From assembly GCF_023715685.1 (NCBI RefSeq), contig NZ_JAMBOQ010000005.1:248001-312000 (forward strand): a DNA stretch of 64,000 nt, given 5' to 3'. This document shows, piece by piece, positions 12,739 to 21,437 of this stretch. Below the pieces are notes generated by a model. It was not told where the DNA came from. It saw only the letters and a list, made by a program, of their open reading frames with translations, and made no database searches. The first letter of the stretch is position 1. Each line of letters begins with the position of its first letter. This DNA is from Priestia aryabhattai (GTDB lineage: Bacteria > Bacillota > Bacilli > Bacillales > Bacillaceae_H). The position numbers and the translations under genes are program-made.

Positions 12739-13536
12739 TCAATTTGCAGTGAAACCGTATTTCTTTAAAGTGTTAAGAGCGGTCTTACTTTGTAAAAATT
12801 GATAAAAAGCCTTTGCTTCTTGTGGATGTTTCGAATCTTTAATAACGCCTACAGGATATACAATTGGTTTGTGAGTGCTATTATCTGCAGTAGCTACAAT
12901 CTTCACTTTTTTTGAAATCAAGGCATCGGTTTTATAAACCACCCCAGCTTCAACGTTTCCTGTCTCCACATAGGAAAGAACCTGGCGTACGTCTTTAGCA
13001 TAGACGGTTTTTGGCTCAATGTTTTTCCAGAGATTCATGTGTTCAAAAGTCTGCTTCGCATACTGTCCGGCAGGAACGGATTCCGGGATGCCAAGCGCAA
13101 TTTTTTGAACAGTCGGCTTTGATAGATCTTCAAAATTTTTGATAGCAGACGTATTATTCTTTGGCACGATAAGCACGAGGTCATTGCCAACCAAGTCAGT
13201 ACCATTTTCCTTGGAGATAGCTCCTGCTTTTACTAGTGCATCAAACTTGTCTTCCGCTGCTGAAAAAAATAAATCAGCAGGTGCCCCGTTTGCAATTTGC
13301 TGTTGCAGCGAACCTGAAGCTCCAAAATTAAATTTTAAGTCTATATTCGGATGTTTTTTTTTATATTGCTTTTGCATATCAGTGAGCGCATCTTTTAAGC
13401 TGGCCGCAGCGGATATCGTTAAGCTGATGTTTTTGTGCTGAGCTGCTGATTGACTTGTATTTGTTCCGTTCGAACAAGCAGCAGTAAACATAATTAAAAA
13501 TAATAGTGCGAATAAGGGTTTAAAGTATTGTTGCAT
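12739..13536 (-). CDS. modA: Molybdate-binding lipoprotein
   Basis: This 265-residue extracellular solute-binding protein has a lipoprotein signal peptide (LLFLIMFTAACSNG, lipobox ending at Cys near 21), so it should be anchored to the outer face of the membrane. The ModA-family motifs LTISAAASLKDALTDM, FNFGASGSLQQQIANGAPADLFFSA and GIPESVPAGQYAKQ are present, and these supply the oxyanion ligands. ATG 13536 has GAGGTGACAC upstream. modB follows. Molybdate is the likely ligand by family and context; tungstate cannot be excluded. Confidence 0.94.
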   Translation of the reverse strand: MQQYFKPLFALLFLIMFTAACSNGTNTSQSAAQHKNISLTISAAASLKDALTDMQKQYKKKHPNIDLKFNFGASGSLQQQIANGAPADLFFSAAEDKFDALVKAGAISKENGTDLVGNDLVLIVPKNNTSAIKNFEDLSKPTVQKIALGIPESVPAGQYAKQTFEHMNLWKNIEPKTVYAKDVRQVLSYVETGNVEAGVVYKTDALISKKVKIVATADNSTHKPIVYPVGVIKDSKHPQEAKAFYQFLQSKTALNTLKKYGFTAN

Positions 13537-13610
13537 CGTGTCACCTCAATTAGTTGTAGTAGAGTAATTTAGTATAACTATATCACGTTCGTTTAGAATT
13601 TGACTTCCTA

Positions 13611-13655
13611 AAAAGAAAACAGCGACTTGAAAGGGGAAAAACTTTCAAGTCGCTG
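13611..13655 (-). terminator. Terminator after the DUF1641 gene
   Basis: On the minus strand, CAGCGACTTGAAAG and CTTTCAAGTCGCTG form a perfect 14-bp stem with an 8-base loop, followed by TTTTCTTTT. It closes the formate dehydrogenase operon. Confidence 0.92.
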
Positions 13656-13661
13656 CTTCAT

Positions 13662-14141
13662 TTATTCTTCCAACGCTTTGCCCATTCCTTTTAAAAAGTG
13701 AAGTCCAAATCCGATTGCACGATTGACATCTGGATCGTTTAGCGCTTTTATAAGAGCTAATGCACTTACTTTTTTTCCTGTTTTTACATATTCATTAGCT
13801 TCGTTCATACCAGCTGTTGCGCTGTTCACAACTTTAGCGGTTACCTCTGGGTCTGCCTTCATCAAACCGCTGCTTGCACCCATAAGGGTATTAATTAAAT
13901 TGGTTACCGGTTCTCTAGAAATTTGATGAAGCGCAATTTTTGAGATTTTTTCTTTCGCTTGAATCATTGAATCAGCAGCTTCAAGAACACCCATATCGTT
14001 AAGTTCACCAACAATACCGAGAATACGGTTCAATGCTTCTTCATTATCTGCCAGCAGAGAAGTTAAGTCTTCTAATTTTTGTTGTTTTTCTTCTTCCTCG
14101 CTTAGAAGAGGTTTCTTAATTTCTGTAATAGGTTGTGCCAT
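13662..14141 (-). CDS. yjgD: DUF1641 protein, formate dehydrogenase partner (YjgD/YrhD type)
   Basis: This 159-residue protein starts with a charged segment, then has helical DUF1641 sequence with the typical NDMGVLEAADSMIQAKEKIS and a glycine-rich C-terminus ending in GFGLHFLKGMGKALEE. It has no signal peptide. It lies 11 bp downstream of the large formate dehydrogenase gene, the same order as B. subtilis yjgC-yjgD. From memory, that pair has been described as a two-subunit formate:menaquinone oxidoreductase in which the DUF1641 subunit links the enzyme to the quinone pool. I infer the same role here. Confidence 0.85.
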   Translation of the reverse strand: MAQPITEIKKPLLSEEEEKQQKLEDLTSLLADNEEALNRILGIVGELNDMGVLEAADSMIQAKEKISKIALHQISREPVTNLINTLMGASSGLMKADPEVTAKVVNSATAGMNEANEYVKTGKKVSALALIKALNDPDVNRAIGFGLHFLKGMGKALEE

Positions 14142-14152
14142 CTTTTCTCCTC

Positions 14153-17092
14153 CTATTTACTTGTTAAATGGACGTAGCCCGGACGGTTCCATTTACGCTG
14201 AACCTCGACCCCATTTTGAGGATGACGTTTTTTGTTACGCGGATTTGTAGACGGTAAAGGCGTTTCTCCACCTTTGCTTAATACTTCCATCCGTACTTTT
14301 GTTTGTTTGTAAGCCGGCGTATTTGTTCGTCGGTCGACTGCAGGTCCCGTCAAGAAGTTAATAGCCGAATCTTTATGAACAGAGTGCATTGGAAGATACA
14401 GCTCATTTGCTTTTACTCGCTCTGTAATTAATGCCTGTACTTTTACTGCTCCAAACGGTGAGATTAATCTGACAAGCGAACCTTCTTCAATTTCACGCTC
14501 CTTGGCAAGCTGAGGTGAAATTTCTACAAATACTTCCGGTACTTTTGATTGAATACCACTCGATTTATTGGTCATATTCCCTTCATGAAAATGTTCTAAC
14601 ATTCTTCCATTATTAATGTGTAGATCATATTCTTCTGGGAATTCGGCAGGAAGCACCCAATCTGATAAAGCAAAGCGCGCTTTTTTATCTGGGAAATTAA
14701 ACCCATCGACGTAAAGCAAAGGTGTGCTTTTTCCCTCTAAGCTCCCCCATAAAAAGCTATCCCAGCCTTCAAGGCTTTCGTAGCTGGCTTGGCTGAACAG
14801 AGGTGATAGACTAGCCATTTCTGCAAAGATATCACCAGGATGTGTATACGACCAGTTCGCACCTAAGCGGTTTGCAATCTCTTGAACAATCCACCAATCC
14901 GGCTTTGAATCACCAAGCGTTGGTAATGCTTGATACAATCTTTGTACACGTCGCTCTGTATTGGTAAACGTTCCGTCTTTTTCAAGAGAAGGAACAGCAG
15001 GGAGTACAACATCAGCATATTGAGCCGTTCTCGAAAGGAAAATGTCTTGGACGACAAAAAAATCTAGATTTGATAATATTTCGTGTACGTGGTTAGCATT
15101 TGAATCGACAAGAGCCATATCTTCTCCTACAAGGTACATGGCTTTCATTTTTCCTTCATCAATTGAATGAAGCATTTGAATATTATCAAGCCCTGGCTTG
15201 TCCTTAATTTTTACACCGTATGCTTTTTCAAATTTTTCTCGGGCGACTGAGTCTGTGACGTGCTGATAGCCTGGAAGCCAAGCAGGAAGAGTTCCCATAT
15301 CACATGCTCCTTGCACGTTATTGTGGCCTCGGAGTGGATAAGCGCCTGCTCCAGGGCGTCGATAGTTTCCAGTAGCAAGCAGCAGGTTTGAGATAGCCGC
15401 TGAAGTATCAGAGCCTCCTGTATTTTGCGTTACGCCCATGCCCCAAAGCACACAGGTTCCGTCGGCGTCTCGAATCATTTCAGCTATTTGAATGAGTGTT
15501 ACTGCTGGAATACCCGTAATTTGTTCAGCATATTCAAGCGTGTACTTTTCAAGCAAAGAGTTAAAGTCTTCAAAATAGTTGACGTTTTCTTGAATAAATT
15601 TTTCATTGTGCCATCCTTGATCAATCATGTATTTTGTTACAGCCATTAGCCATATTTGGTCCGTACCTTGTTTTGGACTGATAAAAATGTCAGAGCGTTC
15701 AGCCATTTCGTTTTTGCGCAAATCTGCAACAATTAGTTTTTGATCATGAAGCTTATGCGCGCGTTTGATGCGAGTTGCTAATACAGGGTGACCTTCAGCA
15801 GGGTTAGCTCCCACGATGATAACTAGTCCAGCTTTTGCGATGTCTTTTATCGTGCCGGCATCGCCTCCCATTCCCACTGTTCGAAATAATCCATCGGTTG
15901 CAGGAGACTGACAGTAGCGAGAACAGTTGTCTACGTCATTTGTTTCAAACATTTGGCGGGCCAGCTTTTGAATAACATAGTTTTCTTCGTTTGTAATCTT
16001 AGAAGAAGAGATAAAACCAACTGATCCATGTCCATACTGCTGATTGATAGAGCTTAACCTGCTTGCTACTAAATCGAGGGCTTCTTCCCATGACGATTCT
16101 ACAAATGCGCCATTCTTTCGGATTAAAGGCTTAGTAATACGTTTTTCAGAGTTTACAAAATCCCAGCCGAATTTTCCTTTCACACAGGTTGAAATAGCAT
16201 TTGCAGGAGCATCTGAGCTAGGCTGAACTTTAAGGATTTCACGGCCTTTTGTCCATACTTCAAATGAACACCCAACCCCGCAAAATGTACAGACAGTTTT
16301 TGTTTTTTTCGTGCGTGTTTCGCGCATAGCTGCTTCCACTTCTGAAACAGCAAAAATTCCGCTGTATCCGGGTTCTACTTCTTTAACTAAATCAATCATT
16401 GGATTCAGAACGTCTTTTGGAAGTCCAGTCATGAATCCAGCTTCTCCAAGCATGGATTTTTCCATTAAGGCATTACAAGGGCATACTGTTACACACTGAC
16501 CGCAGCTCACACAAGAAGATTCATTGATTGCTACACCGTCATCCCAAAGAACGCGGGGACGTTTCGCTTCCCAGTCGATAGAGAGTGTTTCATTTACTTG
16601 AAGATTTTGACAAACTTCTACACATTGTCCACAAGCAATGCATTGATTAGGGTCATAACGGTAGAACGGATGAGACATATCAACTTCATTTTCCGAGGCC
16701 TTTGGCTTATAGGGATATTTTTGATGTTCAATCTCCATCATTTCGGCTGTGTTATGTAATTTACAGTTTCCGTTGTTATTATCGCAGACGGTGCAGTATA
16801 GCAAATGATTTTCTAATAAACGATCCATTGCTTCCGTCTGCGCGGCTTTTGCAGGTGCTGATTGTAATTCAATCTTCATGCCGTCTTCAGCCCTTGTGGA
16901 ACAAGAACGAACTAACTCGCCATTCATTTCAACAATACATGTGTCACAAGTTTGAATAGGATCTACTTCAGGCACATAACAAATCTGTGGATGCTCAATG
17001 CTTTGTTGGTTAATAATTTCGAGTATGGTAGAGTCTGAAGCTGCCTTGTATTCGTTGCCATTTATATGAACAGTGATGGTTTCACGACTCAT
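14153..17092 (-). CDS. yjgC: Formate dehydrogenase, molybdenum and Fe-S, large subunit (YjgC type)
   Basis: This 979-residue enzyme oxidises formate to CO2. The domains run in order: a [2Fe-2S] ferredoxin-like domain (CYVPEVDPIQTCDTC, residues about 35-80); a His-Cys cluster (HLLYCTVCDNNNGNC); two [4Fe-4S] ferredoxin motifs (CIACGQCVEVC and CVSCGQCVTVC); a further [4Fe-4S] site (CTFCGVGC, near 268); then the bis-MGD molybdopterin domains. The active site reads NCSRYCQSPATDG, so it is a cysteine and not a selenocysteine enzyme. ATG 17092 follows AAAGGAGG; upstream in-frame starts would run through the terminator-like leader. No signal peptide, so cytosolic. Its cofactor genes lie alongside. 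Confidence 0.93.
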   Translation of the reverse strand: MSRETITVHINGNEYKAASDSTILEIINQQSIEHPQICYVPEVDPIQTCDTCIVEMNGELVRSCSTRAEDGMKIELQSAPAKAAQTEAMDRLLENHLLYCTVCDNNNGNCKLHNTAEMMEIEHQKYPYKPKASENEVDMSHPFYRYDPNQCIACGQCVEVCQNLQVNETLSIDWEAKRPRVLWDDGVAINESSCVSCGQCVTVCPCNALMEKSMLGEAGFMTGLPKDVLNPMIDLVKEVEPGYSGIFAVSEVEAAMRETRTKKTKTVCTFCGVGCSFEVWTKGREILKVQPSSDAPANAISTCVKGKFGWDFVNSEKRITKPLIRKNGAFVESSWEEALDLVASRLSSINQQYGHGSVGFISSSKITNEENYVIQKLARQMFETNDVDNCSRYCQSPATDGLFRTVGMGGDAGTIKDIAKAGLVIIVGANPAEGHPVLATRIKRAHKLHDQKLIVADLRKNEMAERSDIFISPKQGTDQIWLMAVTKYMIDQGWHNEKFIQENVNYFEDFNSLLEKYTLEYAEQITGIPAVTLIQIAEMIRDADGTCVLWGMGVTQNTGGSDTSAAISNLLLATGNYRRPGAGAYPLRGHNNVQGACDMGTLPAWLPGYQHVTDSVAREKFEKAYGVKIKDKPGLDNIQMLHSIDEGKMKAMYLVGEDMALVDSNANHVHEILSNLDFFVVQDIFLSRTAQYADVVLPAVPSLEKDGTFTNTERRVQRLYQALPTLGDSKPDWWIVQEIANRLGANWSYTHPGDIFAEMASLSPLFSQASYESLEGWDSFLWGSLEGKSTPLLYVDGFNFPDKKARFALSDWVLPAEFPEEYDLHINNGRMLEHFHEGNMTNKSSGIQSKVPEVFVEISPQLAKEREIEEGSLVRLISPFGAVKVQALITERVKANELYLPMHSVHKDSAINFLTGPAVDRRTNTPAYKQTKVRMEVLSKGGETPLPSTNPRNKKRHPQNGVEVQRKWNRPGYVHLTSK

Positions 17093-17111
17093 TTGTTTTC
17101 CTCCTTTATAT

Positions 17112-17174
17112 AAAAACAAAAAACCACCATGAATACACACGCCTAATTAAATAAGGAAAGTGCAATCATGGTGG
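17112..17174 (-). terminator. Intrinsic terminator inside the formate dehydrogenase leader
   Basis: On the minus strand CCACCATGA (plus 17166-17174) pairs with TCATGGTGG (plus 17124-17132). An inner region can extend the stem (GCAC with GTGT, CCT with AGG). TTTTTTGTTTTT follows directly. It ends only about 20 bases before the start codon, upstream of the ribosome-binding site, so it is placed to control entry into the gene. Confidence 0.85.
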
Positions 17175-17220
17175 AATAGTTTACTAGCAGGTCTTACTAA
17201 TATGCCAATCCGGCCCATTT
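17112..17220 (-). promoter_or_regulatory. Candidate regulatory leader RNA of the formate dehydrogenase operon
   Basis: On the minus strand the leader reads GGGCCGGATTGGC (a small GCC/GGC hairpin), then TTAGTAAGACCTGCTAGTAA with a repeated TAGTAA, then the terminator. This layout, a structured segment directly before an intrinsic terminator and the ribosome-binding site, is that of a transcription attenuator or riboswitch. I do not recognise the aptamer. A molybdenum-cofactor or tungsten-cofactor riboswitch is the obvious alternative to test. No clear promoter was found upstream. Confidence 0.6.
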
Positions 17221-17439
17221 ATATCGTTAAGAAAAAGTGATAGAGTAATAACAATTCATTATTATTATTCCATCTCGGTTATTTATAATTATATCGCTAC
17301 GTTTTTAAATGCACAACTCTCTTCAAAAGTTTTGCTGCAAAGATTTTAGGCTTTTATTTTTTGAAGTGTTGATTTATGATAAAAAAACTGTAGGAATAAA
17401 ATGAAAAATTTAATTTTAATCGGTGGGAGAGTGTTGATT
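17221..17439. other. Divergent intergenic region between formate dehydrogenase and the DUF2294 gene
   Basis: These 219 AT-rich bases should contain two divergent promoters. I see no strong -35/-10 pair for either direction. The stretch TGTTATTACTCTATCAC on the minus strand is only loosely like a palindromic activator site. GGTGGGAGAG near 17422 is the ribosome-binding site of the following gene. Confidence 0.4.
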
Positions 17440-17784
17440 ATGTCAAAAACCATTCATGAATTTAATGATATTATTCGGAAGCTTCGAAAAGATTTATTTG
17501 GAAAAGGACCGGAAAGAATACATACGGTTTTTGTTGAAAATATGGCTGTCTCAACACTGTATGGAAATTTAACTCCGACAGAAACATTTATTGCAAGCAC
17601 TTCTGAAGGATGTGACATGGTTCATCTAGCTCGAACAAAAATGATCCAAGATGTATATGCATCTAATCCGCCGGAAGGGCTAGAAGAATTGGTAGGAGCA
17701 AAGCTGGTGAATTTATTTTCAGATATGAAAATAAAAGAAAATATAGCGGTTTCCGTATTCGTCTTTGATAAAAACATTATCTAA
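17440..17784 (+). CDS. DUF2294 (MpsC-like) family protein
   Basis: This 114-residue cytosolic protein has the DUF2294 pattern: a helical start (IHEFNDIIRKLRKDLFGKGPE), then VENMAVSTLYGNLTPTE and MVHLARTKMIQDVYASNPP, then a short C-terminal beta segment. Pfam has renamed the family after MpsC of a membrane-potential-generating system, but the biochemical role here is unknown. ATG 17440 is chosen because GGTGGGAGAG sits just upstream; the ATG at 17401 lacks one. It is divergent from the formate dehydrogenase operon and 15 bp before fdhD, which suggests a link to that enzyme. Confidence 0.8.
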   Translation: MSKTIHEFNDIIRKLRKDLFGKGPERIHTVFVENMAVSTLYGNLTPTETFIASTSEGCDMVHLARTKMIQDVYASNPPEGLEELVGAKLVNLFSDMKIKENIAVSVFVFDKNII

Positions 17785-17799
17785 AAAAGGAGACATCAC

Positions 17800-18597
17800 A
17801 TGAACTCGACCGTTAAGAAGCGTACAGTTCTTAAATTTAAAAATGGTCAAATGGAAAGCCTGGAAGATAAAATTGTAACGGAGTTTCCTGTGACTGTGAA
17901 AATTAATGAAGAAGAGTTTGTCACGATGGTATGTAGCCCGCAATACATCGAAGATATGGTAATTGGCTATTTAGCATCTGAAGGGGTTATTCGAGAATAC
18001 AAAGACATTAAAAACATATGGGTTCAAGAAAAAGAAGGGTATGTTCATGTTACAATAGATAAATTAAACCCTTATTTTCAAAACCTTCAAAATAAACGAT
18101 ATATCACGTCTTGCTGCGGGGCGAGCAGACAAGGGTTTGTATTTATAAATGATGCGCTGACTGCTAAAAAAATGAATAATATATCGGTAGAACTTTCAAT
18201 TAAGGATTGTTTTCACTTGATGAATAAGCTGCAGCAATCTGCTGCTACGTTTCAAGAAACGGGTGGCGTTCATAACGCTGCCATTTGTGATAAAAACGGT
18301 TTTATGCTTAGCAGAATGGACATTGGTAGGCATAATGCTTTAGATAAACTATACGGGTATTGCTTAAAACACCATATTTCAATTAGGGATAAAGTGGTCG
18401 TTTTCAGCGGCCGTATTTCTTCAGAAGTTTTGTTGAAAGTAGCGAAGATTGGGTGTGAAGTGGTTCTTTCAAAATCCGCTCCGACTGAACTTGCTTTAAA
18501 TCTAGCAGAAGAATTGGGAATTACAACGGTAGGGTTTATTCGAAATGATTCGTTGAATATTTATACATGCCCAGAAAGAATTTTAAGAGAGAGTTAA
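17800..18597 (+). CDS. fdhD: Formate dehydrogenase accessory sulfurtransferase FdhD
   Basis: This 265-residue cytosolic protein passes sulfur from a cysteine desulfurase to the molybdenum cofactor, which makes formate dehydrogenase active. The double-cysteine loop is present as ITSCCGASRQG (near residue 105), with the family motifs GGVHNAAIC, DIGRHNALDKLYGYCL and the C-terminal FSGRISSEVLLKVAKIG and SKSAPTELA. AAAAAAGGAG precedes the ATG. It follows the DUF2294 gene and precedes moaA. Its client is almost certainly the divergent enzyme. Confidence 0.96.
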   Translation: MNSTVKKRTVLKFKNGQMESLEDKIVTEFPVTVKINEEEFVTMVCSPQYIEDMVIGYLASEGVIREYKDIKNIWVQEKEGYVHVTIDKLNPYFQNLQNKRYITSCCGASRQGFVFINDALTAKKMNNISVELSIKDCFHLMNKLQQSAATFQETGGVHNAAICDKNGFMLSRMDIGRHNALDKLYGYCLKHHISIRDKVVVFSGRISSEVLLKVAKIGCEVVLSKSAPTELALNLAEELGITTVGFIRNDSLNIYTCPERILRES

Positions 18598-18643
18598 TCT
18601 GCTGTGGAGAAGCTGACAGCTATAGAGAGGAGAGATGAGGCAG

Positions 18644-19660
18644 ATGTCATACGCTATAGTTGATACTTTAAAGCGTCCTTTACGAGACTTGCGTTTGTCA
18701 GTAACAGATCGCTGTAACTTTCGATGTCGATATTGTATGCCTGAAGAAATTTTTGGGGCAGACTATCCATTTTTACCTGCCGAAAACATTCTTTCGTTTG
18801 ATGAATTAGAGAGGCTCACTAGATTATTCGCATCACTAGGAGTAAAAAAAGTACGTATAACCGGAGGCGAGCCACTGCTAAGAAAAGACTTGCCAGATCT
18901 AATTAATCGTCTGAAGCAAATTGAGGGTATAGATGATATTGCCATAACAACAAATGGCTCACTGTTAAAGAAGCATGCAGAAGCCTTATCAAAAGCGGGA
19001 TTATCAAGAGTAACCGTTAGTTTAGACTCACTTGATGAAGTGAGATTTCAAGAGCTAAATGGAAATCGAGGAAGCGTCAAACGAGTATTAGAAGGAATAG
19101 AGGCAGCAGCTCTTGTGGGGATTTCAGTCAAAATAAACATGGTTGTCCAAAAAGGCAAGAATGAGCAGGATATCCTTCCGATGACCAGATATTTTAAAGG
19201 CAAAAAACATACGCTGCGCTTTATTGAATATATGGATGTTGGAAATTCAAACGGATGGAAAATGGATGAGGTTATAACAAAGAAACAAATTCTTGATATA
19301 GTTGGACAAGAAATGCCTCTTGAAGAAATTCCATCTCATTACACGGGAGAAGTAGCCACCAGGTATCGGTATGTTGGGACAGAAGAGGAAATTGGTATCA
19401 TTTCATCCGTGACGGATTCATTCTGTTCGACTTGTTCACGCGCAAGAGTATCGGCTGAAGGAAAGCTCTATACCTGTTTGTTTGCGTCAAAAGGATACGA
19501 CCTCCGAAAACTGATACGATCAGAAGCATCTGATCGTACCGTTTGTGACACCATTTCTGATATCTGGAACCAACGCAAAGATCGTTACTCAGATGAACGA
19601 GCTAACGGAAGGCGAGTCCAAGGCGCTGAGAAAGTGGAAATGTCTCATATTGGTGGATAA
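18644..19660 (+). CDS. moaA: GTP 3',8-cyclase MoaA
   Basis: This radical SAM enzyme performs the first step of molybdopterin synthesis on GTP. The N-terminal cluster motif is [10 protein letters not shown], and the second, C-terminal [4Fe-4S] site is [19 protein letters not shown]. The protein ends in the functionally important Gly-Gly (MSHIGG). AGAGAGGAGAG lies at 18624-18634, so the ATG at 18644 is better spaced than the in-frame ATG at 18635, giving 338 residues. MoaC, its partner for the next intermediate, is not in the window. Confidence 0.95.
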   Translation: MSYAIVDTLKRPLRDLRLSVTDRCNFRCRYCMPEEIFGADYPFLPAENILSFDELERLTRLFASLGVKKVRITGGEPLLRKDLPDLINRLKQIEGIDDIAITTNGSLLKKHAEALSKAGLSRVTVSLDSLDEVRFQELNGNRGSVKRVLEGIEAAALVGISVKINMVVQKGKNEQDILPMTRYFKGKKHTLRFIEYMDVGNSNGWKMDEVITKKQILDIVGQEMPLEEIPSHYTGEVATRYRYVGTEEEIGIISSVTDSFCSTCSRARVSAEGKLYTCLFASKGYDLRKLIRSEASDRTVCDTISDIWNQRKDRYSDERANGRRVQGAEKVEMSHIGG

Positions 19661-19662
19661 TT

Positions 19663-19713
19663 CAAAAAAGCTTTATAAATGCCAATCACTGCGATGATTC
19701 ACATTTATAAAAG
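19663..19713 (-). terminator. Terminator of mobA, overlapping its stop
   Basis: On the minus strand CTTTTATAAATG pairs with CATTTATAAAG, followed by CTTTTTTGAA. It overlaps the last codons of mobA and also separates it from the end of the convergent moaA. Confidence 0.65.
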
Positions 19714-20242
19714 TGGGATCTTCTGCTGAAAAAGGCACGCGAAGGACGTTTGTCTGATTCAACAATCGTGTAAGCCTTCTTTCACCTTGTATAACGAGTT
19801 GTTCAATAAGAGGAAGCGTTCTACGGTGGTAGAGTGCTAGAAGCGGGTGAATGTGATCAGGCTGAACAGGAAGAACAATATCAGGTGAGTTCGTTTGAGT
19901 CAGTGTAATCATGTGATGAACAAACTCAGCATTAATAAAAGGAATATCGCAAGAAAGAATAAAGAACCATTCAGCACGGCAATCGATCGCAGTTAAAGCG
20001 TGATGAATTGCATACAAAGGTCCTTGATACGGACGTTTTTCAACTGCAAATGCAACATCTTTTCTTTGAAAATAAGGGAGTAAATCTTGATTGGTAGACA
20101 CGAGTATAGGTGTGACGTGATTTTCTTTTAATGCATCTATACTATATTCGTAAAATGATTTCTTGTTATAGGTTTCAAACATTTTTGGTTGGCCGTAGCG
20201 AGAAGATTTTCCTCCTGCTAATATAATGCCGGCAATGGACAT
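19673..20242 (-). CDS. mobA: Molybdenum cofactor guanylyltransferase MobA
   Basis: This 189-residue enzyme attaches GMP to molybdopterin to form the guanine dinucleotide cofactor used by bis-MGD enzymes such as formate dehydrogenase. The nucleotide-binding start IAGIILAGGKSSRYGQPK and the metal-binding FILSCDIPF are present. It lies on the opposite strand to every other cofactor gene of the island, between moaA and moeB, and so has its own transcription unit. GGAGG lies 11 bases before the ATG. Confidence 0.94.
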   Translation of the reverse strand: MSIAGIILAGGKSSRYGQPKMFETYNKKSFYEYSIDALKENHVTPILVSTNQDLLPYFQRKDVAFAVEKRPYQGPLYAIHHALTAIDCRAEWFFILSCDIPFINAEFVHHMITLTQTNSPDIVLPVQPDHIHPLLALYHRRTLPLIEQLVIQGERRLTRLLNQTNVLRVPFSAEDPTFINVNHRSDWHL

Positions 20243-20403
20243 TTATTAAATACCTCCATCAAAATATATTTGTATATTTATGCACTTAAGCGTCCGTAAA
20301 GTAGCTTAGTGTTATGTGTATAATAGCATGTTTTTAAAGAAATATCTTTGATGAAGGAATAGATAGTGAAGTCAGAGATTGAACGAGAAAGGGAGAGAAA
20401 AGA

Positions 20404-21420
20404 GTGACAGAACGTTATTCACGTCAGCAGCTTTTCCAGCCCATTGGAAACAAAGGGCAGCAGCAGATTAGAAGTAAGCATGTTTTAGTTGTAGGTGCAG
20501 GGGCTCTAGGCAGCGCTAGCGCAGAAGCTCTCGTGCGTGCTGGAATTGGAAAATTGACTCTTGTAGATCGCGATTATGTAGAATGGAGTAATCTACAGCG
20601 TCAGCAGCTTTATACAGAACAAGATGCGCAAAACAAACTACCTAAAGCTGTAGCAGCAAAAAATCGTTTGCGTCAAATAAATGCAGAAGTGAAGATCGAA
20701 GCGTTGGTGATGGATGCTCAGCCTGCTAATTTAGAAAATATCGTCAAAACAGCTGATGCTATCATCGATGCGACAGACAATTTCGACATCCGTTTTATTT
20801 TAAATGATTTGTCACATAAGCATGAGGTTCCTTGGATATACGGCTCATGTGTAGGGAGTTACGGCACCACTTATACTATTATCCCAAATGTAACGCCTTG
20901 CCTGCACTGCATATTGAAAAAAGTGCCTGTCGGAGGAGCAACGTGTGAGACAGTTGGAATTATCAGTCCAGCCGTTCAAATTGTTGCAGCCTATCAAATA
21001 AACGAAGCATTAAAAATTTTAGTCGGAGATGTTGAAGCCTTGCGCCACACATTTCTAACCTTTGACACCTGGAATAATCAGCACGTTGAATTTAAGACGG
21101 GTAAAATGAAAAGTCATGAATGTTCTTCTTGCGGATCGGTTCGAACATATCCGTACTTAGCGTATGAAAATCAGCTTAAAACAGAAGTTCTTTGCGGCAG
21201 AGAGACGGTTCAAATCAGACCTTCGCAGCATCATTTGCACAACTTCGATGAATTGGAAAGACGGTTAAAAAAACAGGGGAAAGTAGACCGTAACCCATAT
21301 CTTCTGTCATGTCAGCTTCCAGAGCAGCGCTTTGTTATTTTTCAAGATGGCCGTGTATTTATTCATGGAACGAATGATATTCAATTTGCGAGAAGTTTAT
21401 ATTATCGTTTACTAGGATGA
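20404..21420 (+). CDS. moeB: Molybdopterin-synthase adenylyltransferase MoeB (ThiF family)
   Basis: This 338-residue E1-like enzyme adenylates the C-terminal glycine of MoaD. The ATP-binding loop VVGAGALGSASAEALVRAG, the adenylation residues WSNLQRQQLYTEQDA, and zinc-binding cysteines (CLHC and CSSC) are visible. After about residue 240 comes a further C-terminal segment, probably degenerate. The start is GTG 20404 with GGGAGAG upstream. It overlaps the beginning of the moeA ribosome-binding region. ThiF and MoeB are hard to separate, but context decides for MoeB. Confidence 0.93.
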   Translation: MTERYSRQQLFQPIGNKGQQQIRSKHVLVVGAGALGSASAEALVRAGIGKLTLVDRDYVEWSNLQRQQLYTEQDAQNKLPKAVAAKNRLRQINAEVKIEALVMDAQPANLENIVKTADAIIDATDNFDIRFILNDLSHKHEVPWIYGSCVGSYGTTYTIIPNVTPCLHCILKKVPVGGATCETVGIISPAVQIVAAYQINEALKILVGDVEALRHTFLTFDTWNNQHVEFKTGKMKSHECSSCGSVRTYPYLAYENQLKTEVLCGRETVQIRPSQHHLHNFDELERRLKKQGKVDRNPYLLSCQLPEQRFVIFQDGRVFIHGTNDIQFARSLYYRLLG

Positions 21421-21437
21421 GTAAAGGAGTGAAAAGA

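Noticed and set aside
13139..13441. 100-residue plus-strand ORF opposite modA
   Set aside because: It is antisense to the ModA binding domain and shows no independent support.
15425..17000. Several plus-strand ORFs of 60-85 residues opposite the formate dehydrogenase gene
   Set aside because: All lie antisense to conserved cluster and molybdopterin domains, and none has a ribosome-binding site or recognisable sequence.
17112..17220. Naming the leader a Moco riboswitch
   Set aside because: I could not match it to the consensus from memory. It is kept as an unassigned leader.
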